A stretch of 64,000 nt of DNA from Streptomyces sindenensis (GCF_014649035.1 NZ_BMSG01000009.1:141367-205366); one strand, 5' to 3'. Shown: positions 25,092 to 33,563, counted from the first letter of the stretch. Notes: generated by a model not told the origin, from the letters alone. Made by a program: numbers and translations.

Positions 25092-26143
25092 GCGGTCCTT
25101 CCTGTCTCCGGATGCGTGCCCGACGCTACAGCGAGCAGTCGGGAGGCCTTGAGCTCGGTCTCGTCCCATTCGCGCTCCGGATCGGATCCCCAGGTGATCC
25201 CGGCGCCGGTGCCGAACCGCAACAGCGGGGCGGGGCCGGTCCGGTCGATCCAGAACGTCCGTATGCCCACGGCGAGCGACGCGGTCCCCCGGTCGGCGTC
25301 GACCCAGCCGATCGCCCCGCAGTACGGCCCGCGCGGCCCCCGTTCCAGCTCGGCGATGATCCGCAGCGCGCTGGACTTGGGCGCGCCGGTGACCGAGCCG
25401 GGCGGGAAGGCCGCGGCGAACAGCTCCGGCCAGCCCGCCCCGTCGGCCAGCAGGCCCCGGACCGTGGAGACGAGGTGGACGAGGCCCGGGTGCTTCTCCA
25501 CCACACAGAGATCGGGAACGCTCACGCTGCCGGTGGCGCAGACCCGGCCGAGGTCGTTGCGGACCAGGTCCACGATCATCACGTTCTCGGCGTGGTCCTT
25601 CTCCAGCAGATCGTCCTCGGTCCGGCCGGTGCCCTTGATCGGCCCGGACTCCACCGTCCGCCCCTCGCGCCGGAGGAAGAGCTCCGGGGAGGCGGTGGCG
25701 ATCTCCACCCCGTGGCCGGGCAGCCGGATCGTTCCCGCGTACGGGGCGGGGTTGCCGCGGGCGAGCAGCGAGGTCAGGGCGTCGACATCGGCGCCGGCCC
25801 CGCCGTCGGGGAGCGGCGCGGACAGCACGCGGCAGAGGTTGGCCTGGTAGACGTCGCCCGCCGCGATGTGTTCACGGATCCGCCGTACGCCCGCCGTGTA
25901 GGCGTCACGGTCCAGCGAGGAGGTCCAGTCCCCGGCGGCGGGGCCGCGCCAGGCTCCGGGCACGGGAGGGGGCACGGTCTGCCTGCTGACGTCGGAGAAG
26001 CGGGCGCAGACGATACGGCCCTCGAAATCAGCGGATACCGCCCAGAAGCCGGACGAGTCGAGCGCCGCGGGATCGTGGGTCACATCCTGCAGACCGGAGG
26101 CTATGAGGCCGTCGAAACGGGCCAAGGGGGCGAGGTCGGACAC
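25088..26143 (-). CDS. pabB: Aminodeoxychorismate synthase component I (chorismate-binding)
   Basis: 351 residues of the TrpE/PabB/menF family. The catalytic core carries 'PIKGT' (Lys170, the lysine used by PabB), 'DHAENVMIVDLVRNDLGRV', 'VSTVRGLL' and 'PGSVTGAPKSSALRII', with the end 'LRFGTGAGITWGSDPEREWDETELKA'. No glutaminase domain is attached, so ammonia or a PabA from elsewhere is needed. It is shorter than typical TrpE because most of the N-terminal domain is reduced. GTG start without a visible ribosome site, so it may be leaderless. Coupled to pabC by a 4-nt overlap. Confidence 0.93.
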   Translation of the reverse strand: MSDLAPLARFDGLIASGLQDVTHDPAALDSSGFWAVSADFEGRIVCARFSDVSRQTVPPPVPGAWRGPAAGDWTSSLDRDAYTAGVRRIREHIAAGDVYQANLCRVLSAPLPDGGAGADVDALTSLLARGNPAPYAGTIRLPGHGVEIATASPELFLRREGRTVESGPIKGTGRTEDDLLEKDHAENVMIVDLVRNDLGRVCATGSVSVPDLCVVEKHPGLVHLVSTVRGLLADGAGWPELFAAAFPPGSVTGAPKSSALRIIAELERGPRGPYCGAIGWVDADRGTASLAVGIRTFWIDRTGPAPLLRFGTGAGITWGSDPEREWDETELKASRLLAVASGTHPETGRTA

Positions 26144-26230
26144 GCGAATGAGTCTAGGACGGCGCGCGGTGACCTGCGTCGGGGCGAGGACCGGGCCGAG
26201 GTCGCCGCAGCACGCTGCACAAACGCGTTT

Positions 26231-26258
26231 TTGTGCTGGCCCAGGAATCCGCTAGAGT
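26231..26258 (+). promoter_or_regulatory. Promoter of the Gly-Cys-Val tRNA operon
   Basis: -35 TTGTGC (26231-26236), 16 bp, -10 TAGAGT (26253-26258), 42 bp before tRNA-Gly. It fits the strong housekeeping promoters seen before Streptomyces stable-RNA genes. Confidence 0.6.
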
Positions 26259-26300
26259 TCAACACGTCGCCGGGACGCGCAAGCGGAACGGGAAAGACAA

Positions 26301-26373
26301 GCGGACGTAGCTCAGTTGGTAGAGCGCAACCTTGCCAAGGTTGAGGTCGCCAGTTCGAACCTGGTCGTCCGCT
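26301..26373 (+). tRNA. tRNA-Gly(GCC)
   Basis: 73-nt cloverleaf: acceptor GCGGACG with CGTCCGC, anticodon arm CAACC-TTGCCAA-GGTTG giving GCC, T-loop AGTTCGAACCT. First gene of a five-tRNA transcript; no encoded CCA. Confidence 0.98.
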
Positions 26374-26411
26374 CGCAGAAGGTGGGGGATCCTTCCCGAG
26401 CCCCCACCCCT

Positions 26412-26482
26412 GGTGGAGTGGCCGAGAGGCGAGGCAACGGCCTGCAAAGCCGTCTACACGGGTTCAAATCCCGTCTCCACCT
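26412..26482 (+). tRNA. tRNA-Cys(GCA)
   Basis: 71-nt cloverleaf: acceptor GGTGGAG with CTCCACC, anticodon arm ACGGC-CTGCAAA-GCCGT giving GCA, discriminator U. CCA is encoded directly after it (26483-26485), unlike the other tRNAs of this cluster. Confidence 0.98.
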
Positions 26483-26486
26483 CCAA

Positions 26487-26558
26487 GGACGATTAGCTCA
26501 GCGGGAGAGCGCTTCCCTGACACGGAAGAGGTCACTGGTTCAATCCCAGTATCGTCCA
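26487..26558 (+). tRNA. tRNA-Val(GAC), copy 1
   Basis: 72-nt cloverleaf: acceptor GGACGAT with ATCGTCC, anticodon arm CTTCC-CTGACAC-GGAAG giving GAC. It starts one base after the CCA of tRNA-Cys. Same body as the next two copies, but its acceptor stem differs from theirs at paired positions. Confidence 0.98.
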
Positions 26559-26594
26559 CTGATCCGCAAGGATCATCGGTCCGCAAGGATCCCC

Positions 26595-26666
26595 GCGCGA
26601 TTAGCTCAGCGGGAGAGCGCTTCCCTGACACGGAAGAGGTCACTGGTTCAATCCCAGTATCGCGCA
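26595..26666 (+). tRNA. tRNA-Val(GAC), copy 2
   Basis: 72-nt gene with acceptor GCGCGAT/ATCGCGC; otherwise the same sequence as copy 1, anticodon GAC. The changes to the acceptor stem are compensated on both sides. Confidence 0.98.
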
Positions 26667-26699
26667 CGCAGTACACAGGCAGTAAACGCAGGTTCACCT

Positions 26700-26771
26700 G
26701 CGCGATTAGCTCAGCGGGAGAGCGCTTCCCTGACACGGAAGAGGTCACTGGTTCAATCCCAGTATCGCGCA
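26700..26771 (+). tRNA. tRNA-Val(GAC), copy 3
   Basis: 72-nt gene identical to copy 2 (acceptor GCGCGAT/ATCGCGC, anticodon GAC). Last gene of the tRNA operon, followed within 6 nt by the terminator hairpin. Confidence 0.98.
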
Positions 26772-26776
26772 CCAGC

Positions 26777-26812
26777 AAGAACCCCCGGCCGTCTCCACGG
26801 CCGGGGGTTCTT
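26777..26812 (+). terminator. tRNA operon terminator
   Basis: 16-bp perfect stem (AAGAACCCCCGGCCGT and complement, CTCC loop) followed by TTTCGTT. The best classical intrinsic terminator in the window. Confidence 0.9.
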
Positions 26813-26895
26813 TCGTTCGTACGGGTCCGGTCCGGCCCGGTCCGCCCCGTCCTGCGTGGCCCGGACATCGGGCCACGCAGGCAACGGCTGACGGC

Positions 26896-27192
26896 TCAGG
26901 ACGAGAAGAGCATCCGGCCGAAGCCCTTCTGGCGGCGGTGGCCGTAGTGCCCGCCGTGCTGCGGGGCGCCCCAGGCCGGAGCGTGGGCGGCGGGAGGAGC
27001 GGGCGGGTAGGCCTGCTGCGGGGCCGGGGGCGCGGGCGGAGCCTGCTGGGCCCACTGGGACTCCAGGCGGGTCAGCGACTCCAGCTCGCCGTAGTCGAGG
27101 AATATCCCCCGGCAACCGTTGCACTGCTCGATCTGCACACCGTTGCGGTTGTACGTGTTCATCTGCGCGTGACACTTCGGACACTGCATCAT
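26896..27192 (-). CDS. Small TFIIB-type zinc-ribbon protein
   Basis: 98 residues. The N-terminal zinc ribbon 'MQCPKCHAQMNTYNRNGVQ' and 'EQCNGCRGIFLDYGELE' supply two CxxC pairs. A Pro/Ala/Gln-rich linker and a Gly/His/Arg-rich C-terminus with 'GHYGHRRQKGFGRMLFSS' follow. The ribbon matches the zf-TFIIB family of small bacterial proteins with unknown role. Two adjacent ATGs are possible; GAGGAG precedes them. It converges with the tRNA operon. Confidence 0.88.
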   Translation of the reverse strand: MMQCPKCHAQMNTYNRNGVQIEQCNGCRGIFLDYGELESLTRLESQWAQQAPPAPPAPQQAYPPAPPAAHAPAWGAPQHGGHYGHRRQKGFGRMLFSS

Positions 27193-27257
27193 CGACTCGG
27201 CTCCTCGCCCTCGTTGTGCCGTCGCCGGAATGTCTGCCCGGCCACGGTCCGTTCACC

Positions 27258-28250
27258 CTACGACGCGGGACCGGGGGCCAACTCGGGCGGCAACGTAGCG
27301 ATTCGGGCACAGGATTCGATCATCAGCTGCTCGTGGTCGTCCGGATCCCGCTGCTCCGCGGCGCACTTGGCCAGGGCGACGGCCGCCGTCTGCACCGTCA
27401 GCGCACGGGCGGGGACGTCCAGGGCGGGCCAGGGGTCGCCGTGGGACGGAACAGCCGGTCCCCCGGCGGCGCGGTAGGCGTCCAGGAAGGTGGCCCAGTC
27501 CTCGGGGGCCAGGAGCCCGGCCGCGTACCAGGCGGCGGGCCGGCCGAGGTCCCACGCGGGATCGCCCACCCCCGCGTCGTCCATGTCGATGAGCAGCCAG
27601 GACCCGTCCGGGGCGGGGTGGCGGACGAGCTGGCCGAGGTGCAGGTCCCCGTGGCACAGGGCCCCGGCCCGCCGCGCGGGGGCCGGGGCCTCGCCGCGTG
27701 CCCAGGCGGGCAGGGCTCGCCAGCCGGCCAGCACGGAAAGGGCGGCCGGGTCGCGGAGCCCGGTGGAAACGGTGGTCGCGTCATCGCGCAGGGCCGCGCG
27801 CATCCGGGCGACGGCCCGGGCCGCCTTGGCCGGGCCGCGCATCGGCGGCAACGGGAACGGGGGCTTCGTCCGGTGGAGGCGGGCGAGCAGGTCGGCGGCC
27901 TCGGCCCAGGGCGCCGCGCCGGGGTCGGTGGGGTCCACGGGGGCGCCGAGCGGCCAGAGGGTGACGGGGCGGGCGGTAGGCGCGGCGGGCGCCGGGGCGG
28001 TGAGCGGTGGGAGCAGGATGCCGGCCAGCCGCGGGTCGGCGGCCAGGGCGATCCGGGCGGCCAGCGCATCGCGGTCGGTGTCCGCGGCGTGGGCCTTCGC
28101 GACGATCGCGCCGCTGCGCACCACCGTGCCGTCGGGCCGGTCCGCGAGCACCTGCGGAGGCTCGCACACGCACGGCGTCCGGGCGGGGTGGGAGAGGCGG
28201 TGCGCGAGCGTGCCCAGGTCATGGACTACAGAGGTCTGGGTGGTGGTCAA
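27258..28250 (-). CDS. Aminoglycoside phosphotransferase-like kinase
   Basis: About 330 residues of the APH/choline-kinase fold. 'LCHGDLHLGQLVRH' is the Brenner-type catalytic loop (HGDxHxxQ, with Gln in place of the usual Asn) and 'LLIDMDDAGVGDPAWDLGRP' holds the metal-binding Asp. An N-terminal lobe contains the 'IVAKAHAADTDRDAL' Lys strand. The substrate is unknown; such proteins often phosphorylate small metabolites rather than drugs. I chose a TTG start at 28250 because GGGGGAG lies 3-5 bases upstream and the frame further 5' runs into the 49-bp repeat tract. Confidence 0.85.
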   Translation of the reverse strand: MTTTQTSVVHDLGTLAHRLSHPARTPCVCEPPQVLADRPDGTVVRSGAIVAKAHAADTDRDALAARIALAADPRLAGILLPPLTAPAPAAPTARPVTLWPLGAPVDPTDPGAAPWAEAADLLARLHRTKPPFPLPPMRGPAKAARAVARMRAALRDDATTVSTGLRDPAALSVLAGWRALPAWARGEAPAPARRAGALCHGDLHLGQLVRHPAPDGSWLLIDMDDAGVGDPAWDLGRPAAWYAAGLLAPEDWATFLDAYRAAGGPAVPSHGDPWPALDVPARALTVQTAAVALAKCAAEQRDPDDHEQLMIESCARIATLPPELAPGPAS

Positions 28251-28380
28251 CGGCTCCCCCGACGGCGGTCGGTCCGGCCGTGCTGCCGGGCCCGCCGTGA
28301 GCGTAACGCGCGAGCCGGTCCGAGCCACGGCGGTGCGAGCCACGGCGGTGCGCGGGGCGGCCGGCCCCAGCGTGGGCACC

Positions 28381-28745
28381 GGCCCCGGTGGGGCCGGGAA
28401 GCGTCCGGCCCCGGACAGCCGGAAGGCACCTCGGCACGGACAGCCGGGGAGTGCTTGGCCCGGACGACCGGAAGGCACCTCGGCACGGACAACCGGGGAG
28501 TACTTGGCCCGGACGACCGGAAGGCACCTCGGCACGGACAACCGGGGAGTACTTGGCCCGGACGACCGGAAGGCACCTCGGCACGGACAACAGGAAAGCC
28601 TCAGGGCCGGACCACCGGGGAGCGCCTGGGCCCGGGACGCCCGGAAAGCGCCTCGGCCCGGCCGATGGGGAAGGCCAGGCCCTGACGCCCGGTAAGCACC
28701 TCGGCACGGATCGCCGTGAGCATCCGGGCCCGGACAGCGCGATGC
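28381..28745. repeat. 49-bp tandem repeat tract (with 24/25-bp sub-unit)
   Basis: At least four consecutive copies whose GGAAGGCACCTCGGCACGG segment starts at 28421, 28470, 28519 and 28568, i.e. every 49 bp. The middle copies are almost identical; flanking sequence to about 28381 and 28745 is degenerate repeat. Each unit is two related halves (CGGACAACCGGGGAGTAC... and CGGACGACCGGAAGGCAC...), so the basic period is 24/25 bp. 49 is not a multiple of three and no frame stays open in a consistent way, so I read it as non-coding. It lies upstream of the phosphotransferase gene. Confidence 0.9.
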
Positions 28746-28860
28746 CCGGTCAGCTCCCCAGCTGACCGGACAAACGCTGCCGTCCGCCGCACCCCCGTCC
28801 CCACGGGGCTGTTGGCCGGATGTGTGGGTCCGGACCGCTCTTCCGGACCCCGGGCGCCGC

Positions 28861-29067
28861 TCAGCGCCCCAGCATCACCGCCACGGACGACGCCTGTGTG
28901 ACCACCGCTTCCCAGCCGCCGAAGACGACCGCCAGCAGGGTCGCCAGGGGAAGGACCATGGCCGTCGCCACCAACGGGTGACGGGTGCCGGACGGGCGGG
29001 CGCCGAACGAGGCGTACGCCTTGCGGCCCCGCATGCGGACCACCGTCCGCGTTGCCGTGTCCGCCAT
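28861..29067 (-). CDS. Small membrane protein
   Basis: 68 residues: a basic N-terminus (MADTATRTVVRMRGRKAYA), a polar turn, then one hydrophobic segment (about residues 32-65, 'PLVATAMVLPLATLLAVVFGGW'). ATG preceded by AGGAGAGG, one of the better ribosome sites here, which is the main reason I accept so short an ORF. No family recognised. The repeat tract lies downstream of it, between it and the phosphotransferase gene. Confidence 0.7.
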   Translation of the reverse strand: MADTATRTVVRMRGRKAYASFGARPSGTRHPLVATAMVLPLATLLAVVFGGWEAVVTQASSVAVMLGR

Positions 29068-29678
29068 GGTTCCTCTCCTGACCTGATCGGGAAGCGGCGG
29101 GCGTGACCTCGGGGGACGAGTGCTTCACCCGCCGCTTGATCTCAACATTAGGTAAGCGGCGAGCACAGGGCGTCATGCCCGCGTACCGAATACCGGGCCT
29201 CCCGGAGGATGAGCCGTCGTCGATCGGCGTACTCCCCTGGGTGGAGGCGGGCCACTGAAGGTTGGGGTCATCCCGGAGGGGGCGCCGGGGCCCGCCGGGT
29301 ACGGGCCCGGTACGGCCAGGGCCCGGGAAGGGCGTCGGCGGGTGACTTCACTCACGTCCACCGCTGCCCGGCGGACGGCCGCCGCACCCGGGGCCACCGG
29401 GGGCACCTCCGCCCCGTACGCGGCGGCGGTGGTCGCGTCCTGGGCGGCAGTCCTTCCCCGGCGTTCGCCCGGTGATCCAATCCCTTTGCCCCGGTGGCCG
29501 TTTGGGGCGACCGGGCGGCCGACGGGCCCGGATCCGCCGCGCACTGATCCCTCTTCATTTCTGCCGTCCGGCACGGACAATCGAAACCCGGGCGAGGGCG
29601 CGGCCTCTGAGCGCGTCGGGCGCGGGGTACGTAAGCTGTGCCTCGTCAGGCGGACCAGGCAGCGGGGATGGGCAGACG
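29068..29678. other. Intergenic region with no gene found
   Basis: 611 bp between the divergent small membrane gene and the kinase gene. Minus-strand ORFs here are Pro/Gly/Arg-rich shadows without ribosome sites. It presumably holds both promoters, but I see no convincing hexamers. Confidence 0.5.
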
Positions 29679-30995
29679 ATGGCGATGATGCGGCTCCGGC
29701 GCGAGGACCCGCGTCTCGTCGGCTCGTTCCGGCTGCACCGGCGGCTCGGCGCGGGCGGCATGGGCGTCGTCTACCTCGGCTCCGACCGGCGCGGCCAGCG
29801 GGTCGCGCTCAAGGTGATCCGGCCCGACCTGGCGGAGGATCAGGAGTTCCGTTCCCGGTTCGCGCGCGAGGTGTCGGCGGCCCGGCGGATCCGCGGCGGT
29901 TGCACGGCCCGGCTGGTCGCCGCCGATCTGGAGGCGGACCGCCCGTGGTTCGCCACGCAGTACGTGCCCGGCCCCTCGCTGCACGACAAGGTCGCCGAGG
30001 AAGGGCCGCTGGCCGCCGCGGAGGTCGCCTCGATCGGGGCGGCGCTCTCCGAGGGCCTGGTGGCGGTGCACGAGGCGGGGGTGGTCCACCGGGACCTGAA
30101 GCCGTCGAACATCCTCCTCTCCCCCAAAGGTCCCCGCATCATCGACTTCGGTATCGCCTGGGCGACCGGGGCGAGCACCCTCACCCACGTCGGTACGGCG
30201 GTGGGGTCGCCCGGATTCCTCGCGCCCGAGCAGGTCCGGGGCGCGGCGGTGACGCCCGCGACGGACGTGTTCTCGCTCGGCGCGACCCTGGCGTACGCGG
30301 CGATGGCCGACTCCCCGTTCGGGCACGGCAGTTCCGAGGTGATGCTGTACCGCGTGGTGCACGAGGAGGCGCAGCTGCGCGGGGTGCACGACGCGTTGGC
30401 CCCGCTGATCAGCGCCTGTCTGGCGAAGGATCCGGAGGAGCGGCCCAGCACCCTGCAACTGTCCATGCGGCTCAAGGAGATCGCGGCGCGCGAGGCTCAG
30501 GGGCTGCACGAGAGCCGGCCGCCCGTGCAGCGTTCCGCCCGGGACGCCGAACGGCCGACGGGGCGGATGGCCGATCCGTACGCCGATCAGCACACCCGTC
30601 GTGCGGAGGCGCCGTCCGGCTCCCGTCCCCAGCCCGGCAGGCGTGGCGCGCCGGTGCGTTCGGGGCCGCCGCGCACCGGTGGATCGCGCCCGCCGCAGGC
30701 GTCGCGCAACACGACGCGTTCGGGTGGGAAGAGCGGGAAGCGGCCGGGGGCCCCGGCCGGGACGAACGGGCGCCCGGGGACGCGTTCCGGGGGCCGCACG
30801 ACCTCGGCGGGGCGGCGTCCGGCCAATCCGCGGCTGCTGCGTCAGCGGCTGGTGGTGTTCGTCGTGGTGACGTTGCTGGTGGCGCTGGGCATCGCGGCGG
30901 CGCAGGGCTGCCAGGGGCCGGCGCGCGGGCTGGGCGAGGGCGAGCGGGCGCCGGGCGGGGTGTCGCAGGCACGGGCGGCTGCGTCTGCCCCCTGA
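29679..30995 (+). CDS. Membrane-anchored Ser/Thr protein kinase (PknB class)
   Basis: 438 residues. The kinase domain at about 14-275 has glycine loop 'GAGGMG' (24-29), ATP lysine in 'VALKVI' (Lys45), catalytic loop 'HRDLKPSN' (137-144), 'DFG' (156-158) and 'GSPGFLAPEQV' P+1 loop. A ~110-residue Pro/Arg/Ser-rich juxtamembrane linker, a single TM helix (391-408) and only about 30 extracellular residues follow. There are no PASTA or other sensor domains, so the signal input is not evident. Start MAMMRLRRED; no clear ribosome site. Its target may not be local; neighbours are an SpoU methylase and small proteins. Confidence 0.93.
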   Translation: MAMMRLRREDPRLVGSFRLHRRLGAGGMGVVYLGSDRRGQRVALKVIRPDLAEDQEFRSRFAREVSAARRIRGGCTARLVAADLEADRPWFATQYVPGPSLHDKVAEEGPLAAAEVASIGAALSEGLVAVHEAGVVHRDLKPSNILLSPKGPRIIDFGIAWATGASTLTHVGTAVGSPGFLAPEQVRGAAVTPATDVFSLGATLAYAAMADSPFGHGSSEVMLYRVVHEEAQLRGVHDALAPLISACLAKDPEERPSTLQLSMRLKEIAAREAQGLHESRPPVQRSARDAERPTGRMADPYADQHTRRAEAPSGSRPQPGRRGAPVRSGPPRTGGSRPPQASRNTTRSGGKSGKRPGAPAGTNGRPGTRSGGRTTSAGRRPANPRLLRQRLVVFVVVTLLVALGIAAAQGCQGPARGLGEGERAPGGVSQARAAASAP

Positions 30996-31022
30996 GGTCC
31001 GGTCCGGCCGAGCCGTCCGTGC

Positions 31023-31841
31023 TCAGTTCTCCGGCCGCCCCGTGGCCACCGCGTAGAAGGCGACCGCGGCGGCGGCGCCCACGTTCAGTGAGTCGACGCC
31101 GTGCGCCATCGGGATGCGAACCCATTCGTCGGCGGCCATCAGGGCCCGCGTGGACAGCCCGTCGCCCTCGGCTCCGAGCATCAGCGCCACCCGTTCCAAC
31201 CGGTGCGGGGCCGCCTCGTCGATGCTGGTGGCCTTGGCGTCCGGGGTGAGGGCGAGAAGCCGGAAGCCGGCCTCCCGTACCGTTTCCAGCGACTGGGGCC
31301 AGGCTTCGAGCCGGGCGTAGGGGACGGAGAAGACCGCGCCCATCGAGACCTTGACGGAGCGCCGGTAGAGCGGGTCGGCGCAGTCCGGGGAGAGCAGGAC
31401 CGCGTCCATGCCGAGGGCCGCCGCGCTGCGGAAGATGGCGCCGATGTTGGTGTGGTCGTTCACCGACTCCATGACCACGACCCGGCGCGCGGTGGCGAGC
31501 AGTTCGTCGGCGGCGGGCAGCGGCTTGCGCTGCATGGACGCGAGCGCGCCGCGGTGGACGTGGTATCCGGTGACGCGTTCGGCCAGCTCGGGGGCGACCG
31601 CGTACACCGGGGCCGGGACCTCGTCGATGACATCGCGCATCACGTCGACCCACTTGGCCGAGAGCAGCATGGACCGCATCTCGTACCCGGTCTGCCGGGC
31701 GCGGCGGATCACCTTCTCGCCCTCGGCGATGAAGAGGCCTTCGGCGGGTTCGCGCCGTCGTCGCAGCTCGACGTCGGTCAGGCCGATGTAGTCGCTCAGC
31801 CTCGGGTCGTCGGGGTCGTCGACGGTGATGAGTTCTGCCAC
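31023..31841 (-). CDS. SpoU/TrmH-family RNA 2'-O-methyltransferase
   Basis: 272 residues. The N-terminal substrate-binding part has 'FIAEGEKVIRRA', and the SPOUT knot domain carries motif 1 'NDHTNIGAIFRSAAALGMDAV', motif 2 'ALMLGAEGDGLS' and motif 3 'IPMAHGVDSLNVGAAAAVAFYA'. It would transfer a methyl group from SAM to a ribose of tRNA or rRNA; which site cannot be told. GTG start. It follows cobA on the same strand with a 92-bp gap. Confidence 0.93.
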   Translation of the reverse strand: MAELITVDDPDDPRLSDYIGLTDVELRRRREPAEGLFIAEGEKVIRRARQTGYEMRSMLLSAKWVDVMRDVIDEVPAPVYAVAPELAERVTGYHVHRGALASMQRKPLPAADELLATARRVVVMESVNDHTNIGAIFRSAAALGMDAVLLSPDCADPLYRRSVKVSMGAVFSVPYARLEAWPQSLETVREAGFRLLALTPDAKATSIDEAAPHRLERVALMLGAEGDGLSTRALMAADEWVRIPMAHGVDSLNVGAAAAVAFYAVATGRPEN

Positions 31842-31933
31842 AGGGTGATACTGCCTTGTCCGGTGTGCGGTGCCAACGCCCGGGAGGGAGTCGCGTAACC
31901 GCGGGTTACGGGGCGGGGGGGGTGGACCCTTGC

Positions 31934-33253
31934 CTACTCGGCCGCTTCCTGGACGGGGGACGGCGCGGAGTCCGGGCCGACCGCGACGACGTCGCCGATG
32001 ACGATCACGGCGGGCGGCCGTACGTCCTCGGCCACGACTCGCTCCCCGACGTCCGCGAGGGTCGCGTCGACCCGGCGCTGGGCGGCAGTGGTGCCCTCCT
32101 GGACGAGGGCGACCGGGGTGGCCGGGTCCTTGCCGTGGGCGATCAGGGCGGCGGCGATGGCGCCGATCTTGTCGACGGCCATGAGGAGGACCAGGGTGCC
32201 TCGCAGCCGGGCGATCGCCTCCCAGTCGACCAGCGAGCGCGGGTCCTCGGGGGCGACGTGGCCGCTGACCACGGTGAACTCGTGGGCGACGCCCCGGTGG
32301 GTGACCGGGATGCCGGCCGCCCCGGGGACGGAGATGGTGCTGGAGATACCGGGGACGACCGTGCAGGGGATGCCCTCGGCGGCCAGCGCCTGGGCCTCCT
32401 CCATGCCGCGGCCGAAGACGAACGGGTCGCCGCCCTTGAGCCGGACCACGGACTTGCCCGCCTTGGCGTGCTCGATGAGCGCCTGGTTGATCGCCTCCTG
32501 GGCCATGAACCGGCCGTACGGGATCTTCGCGGCGTCGATGACCTCGACGTGCGGCGGCAGTTCGTCGAGCAGGTCGCGGGGGCCGAGGCGGTCGGCGATG
32601 ACCACGTCGGCCTCGGCGAGGAGGCGGCGGCCCCGGACGGTGATCAGGTCCGGGTCGCCGGGGCCGCCGCCGACGAGCGCGACGCCGGGGGCGCGGGTGC
32701 GGTGGTGCGGGGCGGCGAGGGTGCCGTCGCGCAGGCCTTCGACGATGGCGTCGCGGAGGGCGGCGGAGTGCCGGGGGTCGCGGCCTCGGGGGGTGGTGTT
32801 GAGGACGGCGACGGTGATGTTCTCGATGCGGCCGGTGGCCGGGGTCCAGGCGGTGGCGGCCTCGGCGTCGTCGGACCGGACGCACCAGGTGCGGGTGCGC
32901 TCGGCCTCGGCGGAGGCGGCGTCGTTGGCCGTGGAGTCGGAGGAGGCGACGAGGGCGTACCAGGTGTCGGCGAGGTCGCCGTCCTGGTAGCGGCGGCGCT
33001 CCCAGCGGATCTCCCCGGCGTCCGCCATCGCCTCGACGGAGGGGGTGGCGGAGGGGGAGATCAGGGTGATGGCGGCACCGGTGGCGATGAGCTGCGGCAG
33101 CCTGCGCTGGGCGACCTGTCCGCCGCCGATGACGACGACGCGGCGGCCGTGCAGGCGCAGGCCTACGGGGTACGCGGGGTGGTCGGCGTGGTCGGTGTGA
33201 CCCGCGGGGTCGGCGTGACCTGAGCGGTCGGCGTGGTCTGCGTGCTCGGCCAT
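31934..33253 (-). CDS. cobA: Uroporphyrinogen-III C-methyltransferase fused to precorrin-2 dehydrogenase-like domain
   Basis: 439 residues. After a His/Asp-rich leader (residues 1-27, seven His) comes a CysG-like NAD-binding domain ('GRRVVVIGGGQVAQRRLPQL', about 36-180). Then follows the SUMT domain (190-439) with 'GVALVGGGPGDPDLITVRG', 'VIADRLGPRDLLDELP', 'VVRLKGGDPFVFGRGMEE' and 'VVPGISSTISVPGAAGIPVTHRG'. It converts uroporphyrinogen III to precorrin-2 and probably on to sirohydrochlorin, feeding siroheme and B12. The dehydrogenase half is divergent, so its activity is less sure. ATG with GAGGAG upstream. Confidence 0.93.
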   Translation of the reverse strand: MAEHADHADRSGHADPAGHTDHADHPAYPVGLRLHGRRVVVIGGGQVAQRRLPQLIATGAAITLISPSATPSVEAMADAGEIRWERRRYQDGDLADTWYALVASSDSTANDAASAEAERTRTWCVRSDDAEAATAWTPATGRIENITVAVLNTTPRGRDPRHSAALRDAIVEGLRDGTLAAPHHRTRAPGVALVGGGPGDPDLITVRGRRLLAEADVVIADRLGPRDLLDELPPHVEVIDAAKIPYGRFMAQEAINQALIEHAKAGKSVVRLKGGDPFVFGRGMEEAQALAAEGIPCTVVPGISSTISVPGAAGIPVTHRGVAHEFTVVSGHVAPEDPRSLVDWEAIARLRGTLVLLMAVDKIGAIAAALIAHGKDPATPVALVQEGTTAAQRRVDATLADVGERVVAEDVRPPAVIVIGDVVAVGPDSAPSPVQEAAE

Positions 33254-33420
33254 GGCGGTACGGCTCCTCGTGCGGGTGCTGCGTTTCTTGCCGCTGCGGC
33301 GGTGGAGCGGCTGTGACGTGCGGAAAGTGGAGATGCGGGTGGGAACACGATACGGGGTGGACGCCGGGGGTGCGGCGGGGCGCCTGCGGCGGGACTTCTC
33401 CCCTGCCCCGCCCCTTCCCG

Positions 33421-33540
33421 GAACCGGGGCTCCGCCCCGGGCCCGGTTTCGTCCTCAAGCGCCGGACGGGCCGGGGTGGGCCGGGTTCGCTGGGTCTCGG
33501 GGCTCCGCCCCGGGCCCCCTCCTCAAGCACCGAAGGGGCG
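33421..33540. repeat. Two copies of a Streptomyces intergenic palindromic repeat
   Basis: GGGGCTCCGCCCC followed by a CTCAAGC...GAAGGGGC/GGACGGGC segment occurs at 33426-33470 and again at 33499-33538. The same motif is scattered in intergenic DNA of many Streptomyces. It fills the cobT-cobA gap (33254-33563), in which I see no gene. Confidence 0.7.
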
Positions 33541-33563
33541 GGACCGGGGCGGAGCCGGGTGTT

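Noticed and set aside
28421..28620. CRISPR array
   Set aside because: Units of 49 bp abut each other without unique spacers, are not uniform repeats of 24-37 bp, and no cas genes are present.
28219..28707. Long minus-strand ORFs through the 49-bp repeats
   Set aside because: The repeat period is not a multiple of three, the peptides are Pro/Gly/Ser shadow sequence, and no ribosome site is present.
31023..33530. 835-residue minus-strand ORF
   Set aside because: Only its last 272 codons (SpoU methylase) are real; the rest is an Arg/Pro-rich out-of-frame reading of cobA.
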